A stretch of 64,000 nt of DNA from Hyphomicrobiales bacterium (GTDB lineage: Bacteria > Pseudomonadota > Alphaproteobacteria > Rhizobiales > Methyloligellaceae), in assembly GCA_021775555.1 (NCBI GenBank), contig JAJFHP010000040.1:18769-82768 (forward strand), written 5' to 3'. Of the stretch, positions 19,635 to 27,689 are shown in pieces. Position 1 is the first letter of the stretch. Each line of letters starts with the position of its first letter. The translations under genes were made by a program, and so were the position numbers. The notes below the pieces were generated by a model. It searched no databases and had not been told where the DNA came from. It saw only the letters and a program-made list of their open reading frames with translations.

Positions 19635-22600
19635 CCGGTGAGCGTGTCCGCATCGGCAAGCTCTTCAGCCAGCGCCTCTGTTGCAAGTCCGCGCGGCCGC
19701 ACCCAGCCGGCGATCAGCACATAAAGCGCCGGGGTCAGGAAGAGCGTAAACACGGCTGCCAGACCGAGCCCGCCGAACACCACCCAGCCGATTGCCGCGC
19801 GCGATTCCACACCTGGCCCACTCCCCAGGATAAGCGGCAACCCTGCCAGCACCGTCGAAACCATGGTCATGAAAATTGGACGCACGCGAACCAGTGAGGC
19901 TTCGCGCACGGCATTGGCGACGCTCATGCCCCTATCGCGAAGCTGGTCCGCAAACTCAACCATCAGGATCGAGTTCTTGGCCATGATGCCGATCAGCATC
20001 AACACGCCGATCTGGCTGTAAATATTGATGGTCGTACCTGTCAGAGCCAGTGCGAAGATGGCAGCGCACACGCCAAACGGGACGGTCAGCAGCACGACAA
20101 GTGCGGAGGTCACGCTCTCGAACTGGGCCACGAGCACCAGGAAGACGACGAGCAATGCGACTAAATATGTAATGACGATCCCTTTTGATGTCTCATCTAG
20201 CTCGGCGGCCTCATTCAGAAACAGAAGTCCGATCCCGGGAGGAAGTTCCTTATGCGCCAACGCCCGTACGGCATCGACGGCCTCGCGCAGGGTAAAACCT
20301 TCCACAGGATCAGCATCGACTTCGATGGCGCGGCGCTGCCCGTGCCTGTCCAGCTCGGCAGCCACCGCGTTTTCCTTGAAAGTAACGAGTTGAGACAATG
20401 GAACCAGTCGTCCGCCAGAAGCACCAACGTAGAGCTTGCGCAAATCAGACGGATTGGAAACCGTCCCCTCTATCGCCTGAAGGATAATTGGGACAGTCTG
20501 GTCATCGACCGTGAGTTCCGCCACCTCGTCATTATCAACCAGCACTTGAATCGTTGAGGCCAGATTGTCGATCGATACACCAAGATCGGTGGCGCGACGG
20601 CGGTTTATGTTTACAGAAAGCTGCGGCTGGGTGGCCCGGAACTCGACGCGGATACCCTGCAGTTGAGGAATTTCGCGCTCCATTGCAAGCACGAAAGCAT
20701 CGGTCGCTTCGAGGATCTTAGTGTAATTTGATCCTGTCAGGGCAAACTTCAGCCCACCGCTCGCATTACGCAAACCCAATGAATTAGTGCGAACGATGCG
20801 GCCCTGGGCACCGGGAATTTGCCGGACCGGTTTGTTCAGGGTCCTGGCTATTTCACTTTCAGTTTTGCTGCGCTCGGCCCAATCCCGGAGAGGGGCGCTT
20901 ATCCAGCCACGATTCAAATCGTAGTAGCCGGTAATGGTGAACAGGTCGGTAATAGTCCCCTCGTCCACGAGTGGGCGCAGGATATTTTCCACATGTTCAA
21001 CCTGCTTGTCGGTATATTCCAGGCCCGTGCCATCAGGGCCTGTCAGCCGGACGGTGAGGATGCCCCGATCTTCATCAGGAACCAGCTCTTCGCCGAGCGT
21101 GCCAAATACAACAGCCGCGGCCATGATAACAATGGCGCAACCTCCCACCAGAACCAGAGGTGCCGCCAGAACAGCATCAAGCCCTCTGGCATAGGTGCGT
21201 TTGAAAATGCCGAATTTTTCCTTCGTTTTTCCTGCCGCCACTTTCTTTGGAACTGCCTTGTCGGGAAGCTTCGAGGCCATCATCGGACAGAGTGTGAGTG
21301 CCACGAATGAGGAAATGGTCACTGTAACCGCAAGCACAAACCCGAATTCGGTAAAGAGCCGTCCTGCAGTTGAGGGCAGGAATGAAATGGGCAGGAACAC
21401 TGAAATGAGAGTGGCCGTTGTAGCGACAACTGCGAAAAAAACCTGCCGTGTGCCAATAACGGCAGCGGCCCGCGAGGCAATACCTTCAGCACGACGGCGC
21501 TGAATGTTCTCCAGCACCACGATGGCATCATCAACCACCAGTCCCGCGGCCAGAACAAGGGCAAGCAGGGTAATCAGGTTGATGGAGAATCCCAGCAGCC
21601 AGATGGCAGCTACCGTACCAATCAGTGCGATAGGTATCGTTGCAGCGGGAATAAGTGCCGCCCTGAGCTGCCCGACAAAGAGCGCAATCACCGTTATGAC
21701 GATGGCAACCGCCAACCCAAGGGAGATCAGGACTTCGCGGATCGCCCCTTCGATGAATTTTGAATCATCCGATGTGGTCTGGATTGTCAAATCCTTGAAC
21801 CGGGCATTCATCTGACCGACCACCCGATTGATGCCCCTTGCGATCGATACAGTGTTGGACTGCGCCTGACGCACGATGCCAAGATTGATTACCGTACGGC
21901 CATTGAGCCGGACGTAATTGACCGGGTCCGCCGGACCGAAAGAAGCTGTCGCCAGGTCGCCAATGCGTACCGGATCACGAACGATCAACTCCTCTATTTC
22001 CTTCGGATTGGTAACGGAAGCATTGGCGCGCACCAGAACTTCCTGGCGGTCGGACTTGAAGCTGCCGGCGGGTACATCATAGCGGGCATTTTTTAGGACA
22101 TTCACCACGTCGGCTACGGAGAGCTTGTAGCTGGCAAGTTTCATGGGATCGATCACAACACGAAGCACACGTTCACGATCGCCAAACAAAACAATGTCCG
22201 CAACCCCCTCAACAGACATGAGTTCAGGAACCACCTCATCCTCGACCTTACGGGTTATGTCTTCGATGGTGAGCTGGTCGCTATAGGCGGAAAGCCGAAT
22301 TATGGGGCGCGCATCGGCATCCGCCTTGATGACGAAAATATCCTCGACACCATCAGGTAACTCACGCTCTACCCTGCTCACCGCCTCGCGCACATCGTTG
22401 GCGGCGTCGATCAGGTTCACAGAGGGGCTGAACTCGACACGGATTCTGAAATTGTCTTCTTCGCTTGAAGACCGCACCGCCTTCACGCCGTTAACACGCG
22501 CAACAGCGCCCTCCACGCGCGAAGTGATTTCCGCATCGATGGTTTCAGGAGAACCGCCGGGATAGTTGGCCCGCACCGTCACGATCGGCCGGTCGATGTC

Positions 22601-22729
22601 GGGAAGCTCTCGCACCTCGACACCGAAAATGGCGGAAATACCGGCAATGATGATCAGCAGGTTGATGACGCCGGCGAGATAGGGACGGCGTACGCTTAAA
22701 GCCGGGAGATCGTTGGCGGGGGCGGACAT
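19625..22729 (-). CDS. RND-family efflux transporter, inner-membrane permease
   Basis: The 1034-residue permease belongs to the hydrophobe/amphiphile efflux RND family. It exchanges protons for drugs or other amphiphiles across the envelope together with an adaptor and an outer-membrane channel. The start is set at ATG 22729 (MSAPANDLPALSVRRPYLAG), one base after the adaptor's stop; upstream in-frame codons lie inside that gene. Recognisable parts are GVEVRELPDIDRPIVTV, the two porter-domain repeats, and transmembrane segment 4 with the proton-relay pair in GLVVDDAIVVLENIQRR. No outer-membrane factor gene lies next to it. Confidence 0.94.
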   Translation of the reverse strand: MSAPANDLPALSVRRPYLAGVINLLIIIAGISAIFGVEVRELPDIDRPIVTVRANYPGGSPETIDAEITSRVEGAVARVNGVKAVRSSSEEDNFRIRVEFSPSVNLIDAANDVREAVSRVERELPDGVEDIFVIKADADARPIIRLSAYSDQLTIEDITRKVEDEVVPELMSVEGVADIVLFGDRERVLRVVIDPMKLASYKLSVADVVNVLKNARYDVPAGSFKSDRQEVLVRANASVTNPKEIEELIVRDPVRIGDLATASFGPADPVNYVRLNGRTVINLGIVRQAQSNTVSIARGINRVVGQMNARFKDLTIQTTSDDSKFIEGAIREVLISLGLAVAIVITVIALFVGQLRAALIPAATIPIALIGTVAAIWLLGFSINLITLLALVLAAGLVVDDAIVVLENIQRRRAEGIASRAAAVIGTRQVFFAVVATTATLISVFLPISFLPSTAGRLFTEFGFVLAVTVTISSFVALTLCPMMASKLPDKAVPKKVAAGKTKEKFGIFKRTYARGLDAVLAAPLVLVGGCAIVIMAAAVVFGTLGEELVPDEDRGILTVRLTGPDGTGLEYTDKQVEHVENILRPLVDEGTITDLFTITGYYDLNRGWISAPLRDWAERSKTESEIARTLNKPVRQIPGAQGRIVRTNSLGLRNASGGLKFALTGSNYTKILEATDAFVLAMEREIPQLQGIRVEFRATQPQLSVNINRRRATDLGVSIDNLASTIQVLVDNDEVAELTVDDQTVPIILQAIEGTVSNPSDLRKLYVGASGGRLVPLSQLVTFKENAVAAELDRHGQRRAIEVDADPVEGFTLREAVDAVRALAHKELPPGIGLLFLNEAAELDETSKGIVITYLVALLVVFLVLVAQFESVTSALVVLLTVPFGVCAAIFALALTGTTINIYSQIGVLMLIGIMAKNSILMVEFADQLRDRGMSVANAVREASLVRVRPIFMTMVSTVLAGLPLILGSGPGVESRAAIGWVVFGGLGLAAVFTLFLTPALYVLIAGWVRPRGLATEALAEELADADTLTGKA

Positions 22730-22730
22730 G

Positions 22731-23894
22731 CTAGCTTCCGGGTGCTGGGGCAGGCATTGAAAATTGGACATGCCGCCCCGGGCGCAATCTCTGCACGCCT
22801 TCGACAACGACCAGATCGCCCTTCGAAATATTGCCGTCTATCAGGATTATGCTGTTCAGCCGCTTCACGGAACGCACAACCACTTTTTCGGCCTTGTTCT
22901 CGCGTACGCGCCACACATAACTTACCCCCTTGCGCCACTGGAGCGCCAGTTCGTGCACCGCAGGGTAAGTCTTGCCCGGAATCGTAAGATCGACCACGAA
23001 GGACAGGCCGGGTCGCAGCAAATCTTCCTTGTTGGGGATATTGGCGCGCACAATCACAGTGCGCGAGGTCGGGTCAATACGGCTGTCGATATCTTCGATC
23101 ACACCCTCGAACTCGCGCCCCCGGAAACTCGGCGTTTGCGCGGCGACCTTCTGGCCGATGACCAGTTGTGAGAGAAACTGCTCAGCGACTTCAAACTCGA
23201 CAATCAACTGGCTGCGGTCATCCAGCGTGACGACGGATGTGCTCGGTGAAATGCGGTCCCCGAGCTCAACCTTAGAAATGCCGACAACGCCATCGAACGG
23301 GGCTTTCATTTCGCGGTCCGCCAACGCCTCTTCAGCCTGCTGCAACTCAAGCTCTGCGCGGTCCACCAGATTGCTGGCGTCATCCACATTGGCCTGCGAA
23401 TTGATGTTTTTCTTGAGCAGTTGTTCAGAACGCTGCATCAGCCGGTCGGCCTCGATGAGCCGTGTCCTGGCGACCTTGACGGCCAGTTCCGCATCGCGTG
23501 AATCGAGCCGCAATATCGGCTGCCCTTTCGATACGCGCCCTCCGGCGCGTGCAAAGACGTGGCGAATTTCGCCAGTGGCTTCGGGATACAGCATGACAGA
23601 GCGCCGCGCCCGTCCCGTCCCGATTGCGCCAACGATCATATCATTTGCGCGTTCTTGCGCGGGGGCGACAACAACGGGCACCGAGCGCTGCTTTTTACCC
23701 TTGCCCGTTTTGGTGCCTTCTACTGTTCCGCTGAATCCGGCGAACACCTTGGAGACCTGATCGCGGCCGGTCCACAGCATGACAGCGGCTCCCAGCAGCA
23801 CCAGAAGCAGGACAAGCTGGATTCCACCTGCAAGTTGCCTCCTGGCCGGTTCGGGTGTTTTTCTGGACTTCGCTCGAGCGCGCCGTTGTGCCAT
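22731..23894 (-). CDS. RND efflux periplasmic adaptor (membrane fusion protein)
   Basis: The 387-residue adaptor links the RND pump to an outer-membrane channel. It has a basic cytoplasmic start and one membrane segment (IQLVLLLVLLGAAVMLW), then a lipoyl half-motif (GEIRHVFARAGGRVSKGQPI), an alpha-helical hairpin (about 140-190), the second lipoyl half (MKAPFDGVVGISKVELGDRI) and beta-barrel domains. The permease gene follows after one base. The strongly basic first 15 residues (RRARAKSRK) are unusual but plausible as a cytoplasmic tail. Confidence 0.93.
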   Translation of the reverse strand: MAQRRARAKSRKTPEPARRQLAGGIQLVLLLVLLGAAVMLWTGRDQVSKVFAGFSGTVEGTKTGKGKKQRSVPVVVAPAQERANDMIVGAIGTGRARRSVMLYPEATGEIRHVFARAGGRVSKGQPILRLDSRDAELAVKVARTRLIEADRLMQRSEQLLKKNINSQANVDDASNLVDRAELELQQAEEALADREMKAPFDGVVGISKVELGDRISPSTSVVTLDDRSQLIVEFEVAEQFLSQLVIGQKVAAQTPSFRGREFEGVIEDIDSRIDPTSRTVIVRANIPNKEDLLRPGLSFVVDLTIPGKTYPAVHELALQWRKGVSYVWRVRENKAEKVVVRSVKRLNSIILIDGNISKGDLVVVEGVQRLRPGRHVQFSMPAPAPGS

Positions 23895-24079
23895 GCGCGT
23901 TGATTCCTCAACTCTGTCGGTTCATGTGAAGAAGAGTGAACCACATCAGGGCGGTATTTGCCCAGAACAAGAACGTGTGATCTCTCCACATTCATGAATG
24001 AAGAGGCAATAAACAATTCAACGTGAAAAGCTGCCTTTTTCCGTCGAAATGAATAACGGAGTTGTTGCCTGAAGTGACG

Positions 24080-24490
24080 CTAGACGACGTCAAAGGCCCG
24101 CAACACAGCCGCACCCCATACCAGGCCAGCCAGGGCAAGCGTGAAAAACACGCCTGCTGATGCATAGTCCTTGGTAATGCCAATCGCCTCGTGCCTGTCA
24201 GGGTGAAGATGATCGCACAGTTCCTCGATAGCGCTGTTGAGAAATTCAACCGCCAGCACGGCCAGCAAGCTGGCGATGAGTGCCACCCACGTCCACAGGC
24301 TGTCGGCAATAAAGAACGAAACCGGAAGTGCCATTGCCAGAACCGCCATTTCCTGCTGGATGGCCGCCTCGGTGCGCAAGCCTGCGCGAAGCCCGTTCAT
24401 GGTGTTCTTCATAGCACCCATGATGCGCATCAGACCGCCTTTGCCAGTAACGCCCGATTGCTGTTTTTCCTGGGATTGCTTTGCGCTCAT
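24080..24490 (-). CDS. dgkA: Diacylglycerol kinase
   Basis: DgkA is a small inner-membrane kinase that turns diacylglycerol from lipid and glucan metabolism into phosphatidic acid. From ATG 24490 (MSAKQSQEKQQ) the product is 136 residues; a start 12 codons upstream is also possible, but the chosen ATG has GAGGCGGGG before it. The family signature AVEFLNSAIEELCDHLHPDR holds the catalytic Glu, and GITKDYASAGVF follows. Three membrane helices are visible. It stands alone, divergent from the ECF sigma operon. Confidence 0.93.
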   Translation of the reverse strand: MSAKQSQEKQQSGVTGKGGLMRIMGAMKNTMNGLRAGLRTEAAIQQEMAVLAMALPVSFFIADSLWTWVALIASLLAVLAVEFLNSAIEELCDHLHPDRHEAIGITKDYASAGVFFTLALAGLVWGAAVLRAFDVV

Positions 24491-24650
24491 TATTTTACCC
24501 CGCCTCTGTTCTGGCATGATGACCAAAGTTTGAATCTATAAGACAGGTTTACGGAACGGTCTAATGGAGTATTCATTTTGCTAAGCTATGATCTCTGGTC
24601 GCAGCCATATCGCGTGGTCTAGGGTCAAAAAATTATTTTTGCAGGCCTCA

Positions 24651-24678
24651 TGAACTTTTTTCGCCGCCACCGCGACTA
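24651..24678 (+). promoter_or_regulatory. Candidate ECF sigma promoter of the sigma operon
   Basis: TGAAC (24651-24655) and GCGACTA (24672-24678) lie 36 bases before the sigma gene. The same two boxes with the same spacing (21 bases start to start) occur at 27594-27621 before the secreted-protein gene. A shared TTT run follows TGAAC in both copies. This fits an autoregulated ECF promoter, since -35 boxes with AAC are common among ECF factors. Confidence 0.65.
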
Positions 24679-24713
24679 AGGATACAGATGGCACCCGCAA
24701 GCGGAGCCTGGAA

Positions 24714-25277
24714 ATGACGAATACGGACCCTGACCGGGACCTGATTTCACGAACAGCCGCGAAAGATCGCGCGGCGATGCACGCCCTTTTTGCGCGCCAT
24801 AATGTTCGGGTTTTCAGATTTCTCATGGGCCGGGTCAGGAACGAGGCAATAGCCGAGGAACTGACCAGTGAAGTGTTCCTCGATGTCTGGCGGCTTGCCG
24901 GCCGCTATGAGGGACGCGCCGCGGTGACTACATGGCTGCTGGCCATTGCCAACAACAAAGCCATGAGCCTGCTGCGGAAGAAACGTGAAGATGAACTGGA
25001 GGACGAACTCGCAGAGCAAGTGGAGGACGACGGCGACGACCCTGAGGAGAGCGAACAGAAGCGCTCCAAGGCGGAGCTGATGCGCGAGACCATTAACGCC
25101 CTGTCACATGAACATCGCGAGGTCATCGACCTTGTGTATTACCACGAGAAGTCCGTCAAAGAGGTTGCCGAGATCACCGGCATCCCCGAAGCGACGGTGA
25201 AGACGAGAATGCATTATGCCCGAAAAGCTTTGGGCGAATTGATGAAACAGGCAGGAATTGATCGAGGTTGGCCATGA
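24714..25277 (+). CDS. ECF-type RNA polymerase sigma factor
   Basis: The 187-residue protein has sigma region 2 (ALFARHNVRVFRFLMGRVRN, then IAEELTSEVFLDVWRLAGRY) and region 4 (LSHEHREVIDLVYYHEKSVK, then GIPEATVKTRMHYARKALGE). It lacks regions 1 and 3, as ECF factors do. The linker (DELEDELAEQVEDDGDDPEE) is strongly acidic. Its TGA overlaps the ATG of the anti-sigma gene. It is expected to be held by that protein at the membrane and released by an envelope signal. The cognate promoter is probably TGAAC-N16-GCGACYA, inferred from two sites in this locus. Confidence 0.93.
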   Translation: MTNTDPDRDLISRTAAKDRAAMHALFARHNVRVFRFLMGRVRNEAIAEELTSEVFLDVWRLAGRYEGRAAVTTWLLAIANNKAMSLLRKKREDELEDELAEQVEDDGDDPEESEQKRSKAELMRETINALSHEHREVIDLVYYHEKSVKEVAEITGIPEATVKTRMHYARKALGELMKQAGIDRGWP

Positions 25278-25966
25278 GCAATACCGAGAACCAGATGACA
25301 GAGCGCGAGGCCATTGAAGCCATGCTGCCCTGGTATGAGAGCGGCCAGCTCGACACGCAGGACAAAGCCCGTGTCGAGGCCTACCTCTCCTCCCATCCCG
25401 ATATGGCGAGCCAGCTTTCCTTGGTGGAAGAAGAGCGTATCGAAACGGTTCAGATGAACGAGGCACGAGGCGCACCAAGTGCCGGCGCGCTTGATCGGCT
25501 GATGGCATCGATCGAGGAACATGAAGTGTCTAATCCTTCATTTGCAAGCACCAGGACGGCGGTTTGGGGCTGGGCCTCGAAGTTGCTGGGCGCGCCCGTT
25601 CCTGCAAGCCTGCAATGGGTGGCGGCAGCCGCCGCCGTTCTGATCGTCGTGCAGGGTGTATCACTGGGCGTGCTTATGACCTCCGGTGTTCCGCAAGGCC
25701 CTGCCTATGAGACCGCATCTGGTCCGGGTCAGGCAGCAGCGCAGGGAAGCTTTGCCCTGGTGCAATTTAACGAGAGCGCCCGCGCTGAAGAGATCAGCGG
25801 AATCTTGACGCAAATGGGCTTTACTATTGTCGATGGGCCAAAGCCCGGCGGTGTCTACAAAATCCGCATTTCCGACAAGGTTCTGGAAGATGCTAAACGC
25901 GACACTATATTGAAGGAATTGCTGGCGAAGCAGAACCTGATCTCATTTGCGGTCCCGGCGGAGTAA
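25274..25966 (+). CDS. Membrane-bound anti-sigma factor
   Basis: The 230-residue product starts at ATG 25274, overlapping the sigma stop (ATGA); a TTG two codons earlier is less likely. The N-terminal cytoplasmic part carries an anti-sigma-like motif (MLPWYESGQLDTQDKARVEA) without the His/Cys zinc ligands of zinc-binding anti-sigmas. One membrane segment lies at about 113-137 (WVAAAAAVLIVVQGVSLGVL), and the rest is periplasmic with a small alpha/beta domain (SARAEEISGILTQMGFTIVD). That topology suits sensing of an envelope signal, possibly proteolysis. The subtilase gene starts 6 bases after its stop. Confidence 0.88.
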   Translation: MSNTENQMTEREAIEAMLPWYESGQLDTQDKARVEAYLSSHPDMASQLSLVEEERIETVQMNEARGAPSAGALDRLMASIEEHEVSNPSFASTRTAVWGWASKLLGAPVPASLQWVAAAAAVLIVVQGVSLGVLMTSGVPQGPAYETASGPGQAAAQGSFALVQFNESARAEEISGILTQMGFTIVDGPKPGGVYKIRISDKVLEDAKRDTILKELLAKQNLISFAVPAE

Positions 25967-25972
25967 TCTTTG

Positions 25973-27526
25973 ATGACGAGCTGGACAAAAACTCCAGAAC
26001 TGCGAGGACTTGCCGCCCTGTTCGTCGCGCTCGCGATCATGGCCCTGAGCCACGATACGCTTCGAGCACAAACAACGCTGAAAAACACCCAGACAACAAA
26101 GCCCGGCAAGACTCTGGTTTTTCCGGGCATCACCAAGACCCCGAGCCGGGTCACGCCTTCAATCACCGGACGCACGCCTACGGTCAAGTGGCCGACCTAC
26201 CAGCCACGGCCTAAAACACCCACGGTCAAATGGCCGACTTACCAGCCGCGGCCCAAAACGCCCACGGTCAAATGGCCGACCTATCAACCGCGGCCCAAGA
26301 CGCCCAAATATGTCACGCCCAAGCCAAAGAAGCCCAAGGTCACCACGGCCAAGCGCCCGCCGCGGCGGCCCACAGGCCTGGCGGTTATTCAGCCGATCCC
26401 GCAATTCATCGCCAATCAAGTCGTGGTCCTGTTCGACGGGCTCGAGAGCGATGGCGTGGATGATGCGCTGGCGCAATCGCTTGGGCTGACGAAACTCTCT
26501 TCTGTGGCCAATAGCCTGCTCGATGGGCGCATCGTCACATTCTCGATCCCCGGCAACCGTCAGTTGCCGCAGGTCATCGCCGCCCTGACATCTGATCCGC
26601 GTGTGAGCCTGGCCCAGCCGAACAATATCTACCTCACCGTGGGCCAGAAGAACCATGCGGCCAAGCCGTCCGCGCAATATTCACTCACCAAGCTCTCCGT
26701 TGAGCCGGTGCACAAGACGACCCAGGGGCGCAATGTGCCGGTGGCCGTAATTGATACCGGCATTGATGTGTCCCATCCCGTGCTCTCAAAGTCAGTGGCC
26801 CTGTCCTTTGATGCGGTTGGCAATGGCCCGCCAAAGGTTCAGCAGCACGGTACCGCGATAGCGGGACTGATCGCGGGTAAGGGCAAAGTCAAAGGCGTCG
26901 CACCGCTCTCCAACCTGCTGGCTGTACGAGCCTTCTATATGCACCCGGTCTACAAGCGCCCCGTCACCAGCAGCGCCATCTTGTTGCGTGCGCTGGACTG
27001 GTCATTCGTCAACAAGGCGCGGATTTTCAATCTGAGCTTCGCTGGCCCCTACGATCCACTGGTGAAAGCCGCACTCACATCTGCGTCAAACAAGGGCGTT
27101 ATCCTCGTGGCCGCCGCCGGCAATGGCGGGTCGAAAGCCGCACCGGCCTACCCGGCCGCTTATGAGAATGTCATCGCCATTACCGCGCTTGACCACAAGG
27201 ACAAGCTCTACGCCCACGCCAATCGGGGCAACTACCTGACGGTTGCAGCACCGGGCGTCGATGTACTCGTGCCCACGCTGAAGCGGGGCTATCGCTATTC
27301 ATCCGGCACATCGCTTGCCGCGGCCCATATCAGCGGCCTCGTTGCCCTGCTGCTGGAGCGCCACCCGGAAGCGAGCGCTAAACAGATTCTCGACGCCATT
27401 CGAAACAGTGCCCACGACCTAGGTCCCAAGGGTCACGATGTCCAGTTTGGCGCCGGTCGGGCGGACGCGCATGCGTCACTCCTGTCCATGAGCAACAACG
27501 CGGTCAAGTTGACCAGCGATCAGTAG
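25973..27526 (+). CDS. Exported subtilisin-like serine peptidase (S8) with proline-rich repeats
   Basis: The 517-residue protein starts at ATG 25973, just after the anti-sigma gene. A signal peptide (ALFVALAIMALSHDTLRAQ) precedes a Pro/Lys/Thr-rich stalk with three exact-length 14-residue repeats (TPTVKWPTYQPRPK). A propeptide-like region follows (VVVLFDGLESDGVDDALAQS). The S8 triad is complete: Asp261 in VAVIDTGIDVSHP, His292 in QQHGTAIAGLIAG and Ser447 in SSGTSLAAAHISG. It is expected to be active in the periplasm or outside. Its place directly after sigma and anti-sigma genes suggests it is an output of that switch, or that it feeds back on the anti-sigma factor. Confidence 0.92.
   Translation: MTSWTKTPELRGLAALFVALAIMALSHDTLRAQTTLKNTQTTKPGKTLVFPGITKTPSRVTPSITGRTPTVKWPTYQPRPKTPTVKWPTYQPRPKTPTVKWPTYQPRPKTPKYVTPKPKKPKVTTAKRPPRRPTGLAVIQPIPQFIANQVVVLFDGLESDGVDDALAQSLGLTKLSSVANSLLDGRIVTFSIPGNRQLPQVIAALTSDPRVSLAQPNNIYLTVGQKNHAAKPSAQYSLTKLSVEPVHKTTQGRNVPVAVIDTGIDVSHPVLSKSVALSFDAVGNGPPKVQQHGTAIAGLIAGKGKVKGVAPLSNLLAVRAFYMHPVYKRPVTSSAILLRALDWSFVNKARIFNLSFAGPYDPLVKAALTSASNKGVILVAAAGNGGSKAAPAYPAAYENVIAITALDHKDKLYAHANRGNYLTVAAPGVDVLVPTLKRGYRYSSGTSLAAAHISGLVALLLERHPEASAKQILDAIRNSAHDLGPKGHDVQFGAGRADAHASLLSMSNNAVKLTSDQ
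26174..26299 (+). repeat. Three tandem 42-bp repeats in the subtilase stalk
   Basis: Three in-frame units of 42 bases (26174-26215, 26216-26257, 26258-26299) encode TPTVKWPTYQPRPK each. The DNA copies differ by scattered, mostly silent changes, so selection has kept the protein sequence. Confidence 0.9.
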
Positions 27527-27593
27527 TTTCCTGATATTTTCACCTTTGATGTGCCTGCCCTGACGGGCTGGGAAATTTATTCTTAAAAAAGTT

Positions 27594-27621
27594 TGAACCT
27601 TTCTCCGTACCGCTGCGACCA
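27594..27621 (+). promoter_or_regulatory. Candidate ECF sigma promoter of the secreted-protein gene
   Basis: TGAAC (27594-27598) and GCGACCA (27615-27621) have the same spacing as the pair before the sigma gene. They lie 69 bases before the ATG at 27690. The 10 bases before the second box are also GC-rich and similar in both copies. Confidence 0.65.
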
Positions 27622-27689
27622 AAGCTATGAGACGCGCGGGGCCTGATGGCGCATGCGCAAAACAAATTTTAAAATTACGGAGAAAGACT

